This document shows, in pieces, positions 58,587 to 64,000 of a DNA stretch of 64,000 nucleotides. Within the stretch, counting starts at the first letter, position 1, and every line of letters begins with the position of its first letter. A program made the position numbers and the translations under genes. Below the pieces are notes generated by a model that worked only from the letters and a program-made list of their open reading frames with translations, did not search any database and was not told the origin of the DNA. Origin of the DNA: Heracleum sosnowskyi (lineage: Eukaryota > Streptophyta > Magnoliopsida > Apiales > Apiaceae); assembly GCA_030848705.1 (NCBI GenBank), contig CM061239.1, positions 83,186,363 through 83,250,362 of the forward strand, read 5' to 3'.

Positions 58587-61382
58587 TGTAACGCCCCAAA
58601 TCTGGGGTCAAATGATTTGGTCATCATTCTGCAATCTCAAATAAAACAACCTACTCAATGTAAACCAATACACTAATAATAACATCTGCGACCCCAACTC
58701 TACCAAGAATCTTCAAAGGTTATAGTGCTAGAAACAAGAATCCAAAATTCCATTACACAAAATTTTCTTCTTTACAACCATTCTATTACATAAAACCTAT
58801 AACACTAGTATAACTTCGACAAGAAGTATACCAGGCAAATCTAATCTTACACAACATAGTATTTAATAAAAATCACTATATATAGTAACCTTACACTAGT
58901 TCCAAATACTCTATATCATAACGTCTCCATACTAACATCTTCTTCCTTCTCTGCCCAGCTACGCGGATAACTCCCGCCAATATACCTTCTTACTGAAAGG
59001 CTAAAAATATAAAGAAAGCAAGTATGAGCGAAAGAATTGCTCAACAGGTGCATTATCAAATATAATAGGAAAAGTTTCCAAAATAAGCTTTTGGTTTAAA
59101 CATTTGTAATCTCTAAAACTTTTTAAATCAAGTTTGGTAATTTGCCATAATTTCTCATTCAGCTTCTAGTAACTGAATAGTTTAAAACACGAGGAAAGTT
59201 ATATTGGTTTCCACGGTTACCCGAACCAAAATATCTACGATAGTATATAGAAAATATGAAATAATTATAAACTCATACGTCTTCAAGACCATAGTATATA
59301 CAAAATACTATTTTTAACGATAACAGTTCCGTTCACAACTTCTTCTGAAACCAACAACTCTGGGAGAGTAGAATAATAAAAGAGTAAGAATGAGCCACGC
59401 ACTCGGCCATGGAATAAAGAACGTACTTCATGACTTCAATATGGTACCGACTGAATATGCGGTATGAATAAAACTCATCAGTTGAGAACATAGGAATGAA
59501 ACCAATCTCAGATATAAGAAGTGATATTAGAATTGGATTTTTATACTTTTATAAATCACAAAGGTTGAGCTGCTGATCAGTCACGCATCAACCCCAGACT
59601 AGCTTATAGCAAAGTCCTCCACTAGGATCCTTGGCCATTTTGGCCTTAATTAATTCCGACCACGAATCTGGTCCGACCATTATTGGTCCATTTAAAAACG
59701 TTCCAATTCTATATCCTATACGCTAGGTGTCGGTACAATCGACAACCTTGTTACGACAATCAGGTGTCGGAAGAATCGACAACCTTAATACAACAATCGC
59801 TGGAAAACTCACGTTTCAGGAAACAACTCAACTATGAAGAATCAATAAAGAATAACAATACAATCTAGTATCGACGAGATCGACACAATAATGGGAGGTG
59901 CACATGAAAAGTGACAATATAATAAACATCGACGAGATCGATGCAACAACTGGGATGATAATGAAGAATAAGCAATAACATGCTTAATAAAATTAAGTCT
60001 GATATGAAACAGGCATTATGAGTTCGAATCAAGGACTGGATCAGATAATCGCATCAACGAGAAATGATAATAATACTTGCATAGGTGCAAGATGGAACAA
60101 TAGAATACTTGTAGAACAAGTACCACAACTTTAGAATTTAAAATAACATTTTTACCCTCATCGGGTTCACAAGTTCCCACTCATCTAGGGTTGGCAACAT
60201 TCCAACCTAATATTTTTAAATCAAGATTTTTGAAAGAAAGCCTTAGTATAAGGCCCATAACTATCTTCTAAATCATTCAATACAATAATTATATTTTTCC
60301 AATCAACATGGAAATATGAATCTAAACTCAAAAGGTATGAAAGAATACTCATCAATTTACGAGATTAAATAAAATACTTGCAATTCAATGCAAAAGAATC
60401 ATCATTTAAAATTTAGTGAAGAGTGTGCCAATTGCATAATAATAATTCAATAGAATATCACTCAAATAATAAGCAAGGGTATAAACACTTGCCTCCGGTC
60501 CTTAGCTATTACGTAAAGCTGAATCACACGACTTCCTCCTTAATCTGTCTTATAGCACGATTCTCTATTTCCGTCCTTCTTTGATTTAGCGCTCTTGCGA
60601 ATACCACTAATCTGATCCTACCGTTTGAATCCACGCGTCGATATCTCCGACTTCCTTCATTTAACATGTCTTGGTAATCTGGCTCGTCTTGTCCAATAGC
60701 CCTTGTTGCCTAGATAACCATATTCAATAGATAGAATAATCACGATTAACTAAATAACTAACCCACGTATCACGTTCGTCGAAAATCTCTATACTATAAA
60801 AGTCAACATCCAAGTCAACCTCTAAGTCAACGGTCTCGTAAATCCCATTTTCTAACAATACTGACAAATTTCTATTCCAACTACCCCTCGTGATAATATT
60901 AGACATGACCAAAGTATTTAAACAAGTCTCCAATCACTTATTCGTATTTATGACTCACTAACCAGATAATCCACGTAATTCACATAACACATATTGTCAT
61001 TTAATTGCGATAAATCAATCACCTAAGTCTCGTAATGTCCAAGAAATAATTTTAGAAAAATATTTGACTCTCATTTCAAAGGAATTAAACCTCAAAATAT
61101 TTTTAGATCTAAAATCGGATCATTTATCCCAATATAAAGATTTAAAAACAATTTTAATCAATTAATATAAAATTAATTGACTAATTCCAACACTTAAACA
61201 AATTTGTATGAATAAAACCAAGCCAATAAAATAATTAAATCTAATTTAAATTAATTAGATTTAATTAATAATTATTTAATAGAATTAACTGATTATTTAA
61301 ATAAATCAATTAATTAAATAAATAAATTATTAATTAAAAATAATGAAAATAATTAAATTTAATCAATTTTCGAGGTTTATGA
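58587..61382 (-). mobile_element. Solo LTR H (2.8 kb, minus strand) inside element G
   Basis: Starts TGTAACGCCCC, the reverse complement of a Tekay-type LTR end, and ends CGAGGTTTATGA, a mutated form of the expected CGGGTTATTACA. Flanks are GCCCT (58582-58586) and CCCCT (61383-61387), a TSD with one mismatch. The interrupted acidic ORF resumes after it. No internal sequence, so a solo LTR. It is older than the LTRs of D, judging by its worn terminus. No ORF in it is convincing. Confidence 0.75.
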
Positions 61383-61559
61383 CCCCTATGGAGATGAGAC
61401 GTGAGATTTCCAACATCGAGGTGCGAGCTATGGTCCGCATGAGAGGCCTGTCTGTTATTCCTGAGGGACTGGTATGATACCAACGGGCCACGGAGTTGAT
61501 TTGGACAGAGGCTATGGCGCATGTCAGGAGCCTGACCCGCCTGGAGGAGGAGCCTTGAT
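61383..61559 (+). pseudogene. Element G acidic ORF upstream of gag, second part
   Basis: Reads PMEMRREISNIEV, then RGLSVIPEGLV, a TGA, then YQRATELIWTEAMAHV and RSLTRLEEEP, ending TGA at 61557-61559. It is the helical C-terminal part of the protein begun at 58261. Confidence 0.55.
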
Positions 61560-62059
61560 AGGTGACAGATAACTTAGTTCTCTAACCTCAGACGGCCGTT
61601 AGTAGTGCCAATTTTGTGGGATGGTTTCGATGTACAGTAGTATCCTTTCTGGGTTAGAGATAGGCTGATCAGACTGACGTTAGTGGATGTTGACTGGGTG
61701 ACTTGTAGTACGTAGCTTTTGACTGTTGTACGGATGATGTATTTCGGCGATATGTTCGCTTTTTTTGAAAACTTTGACTTTCAGTATCTCGTGACTTTAT
61801 GTCACTGATGCATATATTCGTGCATTCCAGTTTCTTTAAAGCTTTCGGTTTTAAATTTGATATACCTTGCTATTTTAACTGTTTTACAAGTTATCAGTCT
61901 TGACATATAAATTGTGCAACACTCGTTTTGACAAAAAAATAATAATTTGTGAAATGATGATTTCCAGGATTTTCACCAATGAACTCAATTGATCCATCTA
62001 CCTGTTTTGAAAGAACAAGTGGTTTTTAATAAAAGTTCTTGTTTAAAAATATCAGGAAA

Positions 62060-63324
62060 ATGCCACCCCGACGTATGGGAACACGAGCACGCCCTGCCAA
62101 TTCTGTGGCTCGGGGTAGTGTTAGCCAGAGAGAAACAGGGCAAAACTTTCATAATGAGGAAGAAGACCCAGACTTCCACGAGCTGGAAGAACAGAATTAC
62201 GAGGAAGATGAGTATGAGGAAAGCGGAGAGGATGATGATTATAATGAGTTCGATGATCAGGACTATGAGGAAGAAGAGTATGAGAGTACTAAGAATGTGG
62301 AGGCCCCCGGTAGAAACCCGATGGACCAATTCATGCACCTACTCCGACAGAATTTGAACCAACACCCACCGCCACCACCCCCAGGCCCCAATACTGCGGG
62401 GCAAAATGCTTTTAAGGCCTTCAAGTCCCTTAGGCCCCCGGAATTTCAGGGATCCGCTGACCCTGTTGAGGCAAGAGCTTGGTTAAAGGAAATGAAAAAA
62501 TCATTTGAGATCCTAGGTATCGAGGAAGCCCAAAAGACCATCTTTGCCATTTACCTCCTGAAGGGAGAGGCTAACTACTGGTGGGAATCGAAGAGGAACC
62601 TAGAAACGGATGCCATTATTACATGGGCAAGGTTTACTACCTTATTTCTGGAGAAGTATTTTCCTGTATTCATGGAAGCACAAATGGAGCGAAAGTTTTT
62701 GGAACTAAAACAGGATAACATGACCGTGGCGGAATATGAAGCCAAGTTTACTGAGTTGTCTAGGTTTGTGCCAGAATTTGTCAATACCGACTTGAAGAGG
62801 TCAAGGAGGTTTCAGTAAGGGTTAAAGCAATGGATTCATAATAGGGTGGCTGTGTTGGAAATAACGGACTATGCCTCGCTAGTGCAAAAGGCAACCATAG
62901 TGGAATCATGTAATGAGCAGACTCAGAAAGGAAGGGAAGAGAAGAAGAGAAAGTTTGGTAGTCAAGGAGGAAGCTCTATGAGCGGGAGTTTCCCAGCTAA
63001 GCCATTTAGAGGAACTAGGTCCCAACCTTCAAGGAGTTCCGGATTCAGGAGAACTGAGAACAGGAGCCTAAGCCAGGGCGGCAGGCAGACTGGAGTATCA
63101 CGTTTTAGCCAACCTCGACCCCCTTTGCCAAATTGAAAGACTTGCGGAAAGAAACACTTGGGAACCTGTACCATGACCGCAGTAACATGCTATAAATGCA
63201 ACCAACCGGGACATTTGGCCCCCGCTTGCCCCCAGAATACAATGATTTGCTTCCAATGTGGAGGGAAGGGGCACATGAGGAAAGATTGTAAGGTTACAAT
63301 ACCGGCCGTGTCAGGCATGAGTAG
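62060..63324 (+). pseudogene. gag: Element G gag (Ty3/Gypsy, two stops, truncated by insertion)
   Basis: The ATG at 62060 (MPPRRMGTRARPAN) leads an acidic stretch (EEDEYEESGEDDDYNEFDD), a Pro run, then the Retrotrans_gag domain (FQGSADPVEARAWLKEMKK, YEAKFTELSRFVPEF). A TAA at 62816-62818 interrupts it. The same frame continues (LKQWIHNRVAVLEITDYASL), with a TGA at 63134-63136 where a zinc-finger Cys is expected. Knuckles follow: TCGKKHLGTC, CYKCNQPGHLAPAC, CFQCGGKGHMRKDC. It is cut by LTR I after VSGMSS. Domain style fits Tekay-like chromoviruses. Confidence 0.9.
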
Positions 63325-64000
63325 TGTAACAGCCCCAAATCCGGGGTCAGGGATTTAGGGTTGTCACAATCCATGTACTCCTTGCCTTACCTGTATTACT
63401 CACACCATTCATAATTCACCTGCTCATGACCCCACAACATATGTCTCTCACACACACACACACACAGGTTAGAGTCTCAGAAACGACACAATACAACAAC
63501 TGCGGAATAAATAACTTTTATTACAATACCCAAATGTCTTTTGAATCTGTTACTGATACAATTTCTAAGTATTGCTACATTACCAACTTAGCCTTCTGAT
63601 GCTCACAATCCTCTTATACCATTCATGTCTATACATGAGTTGAATACCAAAAGCCGTAGCCTGATTCGATTGGTTCGTACTACTCTCGGGATCGCTGCTA
63701 GAAACTGCTTAATGGAAACGCCTTGCGAGGTATGTGCCGTCCCATAGGCATCCTGCTTCGCTGTTATATAATATATATAAAATAATAGCAAGAGTGAGCG
63801 ATAGCTCAGCAAGGTAATGAAAGTATGGCATAATTCTGCCCTTTGATTCAACCCAGAAATAAAGCGGGTATGCGACAATAATTTGTCAAAATATCTTGAT
63901 ACTGAAATCATTTCCTTATCGGAATGTATTCCAAAAATACCATTGTTGTATTTCAAATATCATCTCCATAATATTCTGCAAACTTTCGATATTCATACTA
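63325..64000 (-). mobile_element. LTR I: D-family LTR, minus strand, runs off the window
   Basis: Reads TGTAACAGCCCC and then the reverse complement of the end of the D LTR, with the same GT microsatellite (here CA, 63451-63467). Substitutions and small indels are frequent, so it is a different and older copy. Left neighbour AGTAG (63320-63324) should be one TSD copy. Confidence 0.9.

Larger units (their letters stand above)
58073..63324 (+). mobile_element. Element G internal region (leader, acidic ORF, gag), interrupted by H
   Basis: Begins with a degenerate Met PBS (TGTTATCAGAGC at 58077-58088, one mismatch). It carries a leader matching that of D, an acidic ORF and then gag. It is broken at 58587-61382 by solo LTR H and at 63325 by LTR I. 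Pol is to the right of the window. Bases 61560-62059 hold no gene that I can recognise. Confidence 0.8.

Overview
The window is eukaryotic plant DNA, almost certainly from a eudicot with a large, repeat-rich genome. An asterid such as an umbellifer would fit, but that is a guess. I found no convincing host gene, tRNA, rRNA or CRISPR array. Nearly everything is nested retrotransposons, many with recognisable ends, target-site duplications (TSDs), primer-binding sites (PBS) and polypurine tracts (PPT).

Layout. (1) 1-17969: a minus-strand Sirevirus-type Ty1/Copia element A, whose 3' end lies left of the window, is split inside pol by a complete plus-strand relative, element B (2044-13797, TSD TAGAT). 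(2) 17970-18767: an older promoter-like segment J with a TATA box, clustered GCCCA motifs and 55-bp inverted-repeat units. (3) 18768-41165: a third family member, C (minus strand, truncated at its 5' end), is split by element D (21668-35174, TSD GTCCA), a Ty3/Gypsy Tekay-like element with 4.6-kb LTRs and a decayed interior. (4) 41166-46560: an old Tat/Ogre-like LTR fragment F carries element E (41545-46381, TSD TATTC), a second Sirevirus family with intact gag but most of pol deleted. (5) 46561-52031: AT-rich intergenic DNA with three palindromes, degenerate tandem repeats and a solo LTR K (TSD CAAGG). (6) 52032-54947: a decayed RTE-clade LINE. (7) 55024-64000: a Tekay-like element G whose leader is interrupted by a minus-strand solo LTR H and whose gag is interrupted by a D-family LTR I that runs off the window.

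Elements A, B and C share one design: a 492-493 bp LTR, initiator-Met PBS, a gag with three zinc-knuckle-like motifs, protease-integrase-RT-RNase H, then a 1.3-kb spacer with its own promoter-like signals and a third ORF of about 1,200 codons. E carries a related gag and a relative of the third ORF's C-terminal domain.

The most unusual signal is a dispersed octamer. AAACTCTG occurs at least 26 times in element B, in LTRs, spacer and all three ORFs, against less than one expected. The related family E uses a parallel motif, AATCCTGA/TCAGGATT, packed in its LTR. Two independent internal deletions in this family end in copies of the octamer. This looks like a family-specific recognition motif that has changed in a concerted way. 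The downstream ORF3 protein is a candidate partner, which is inference only.
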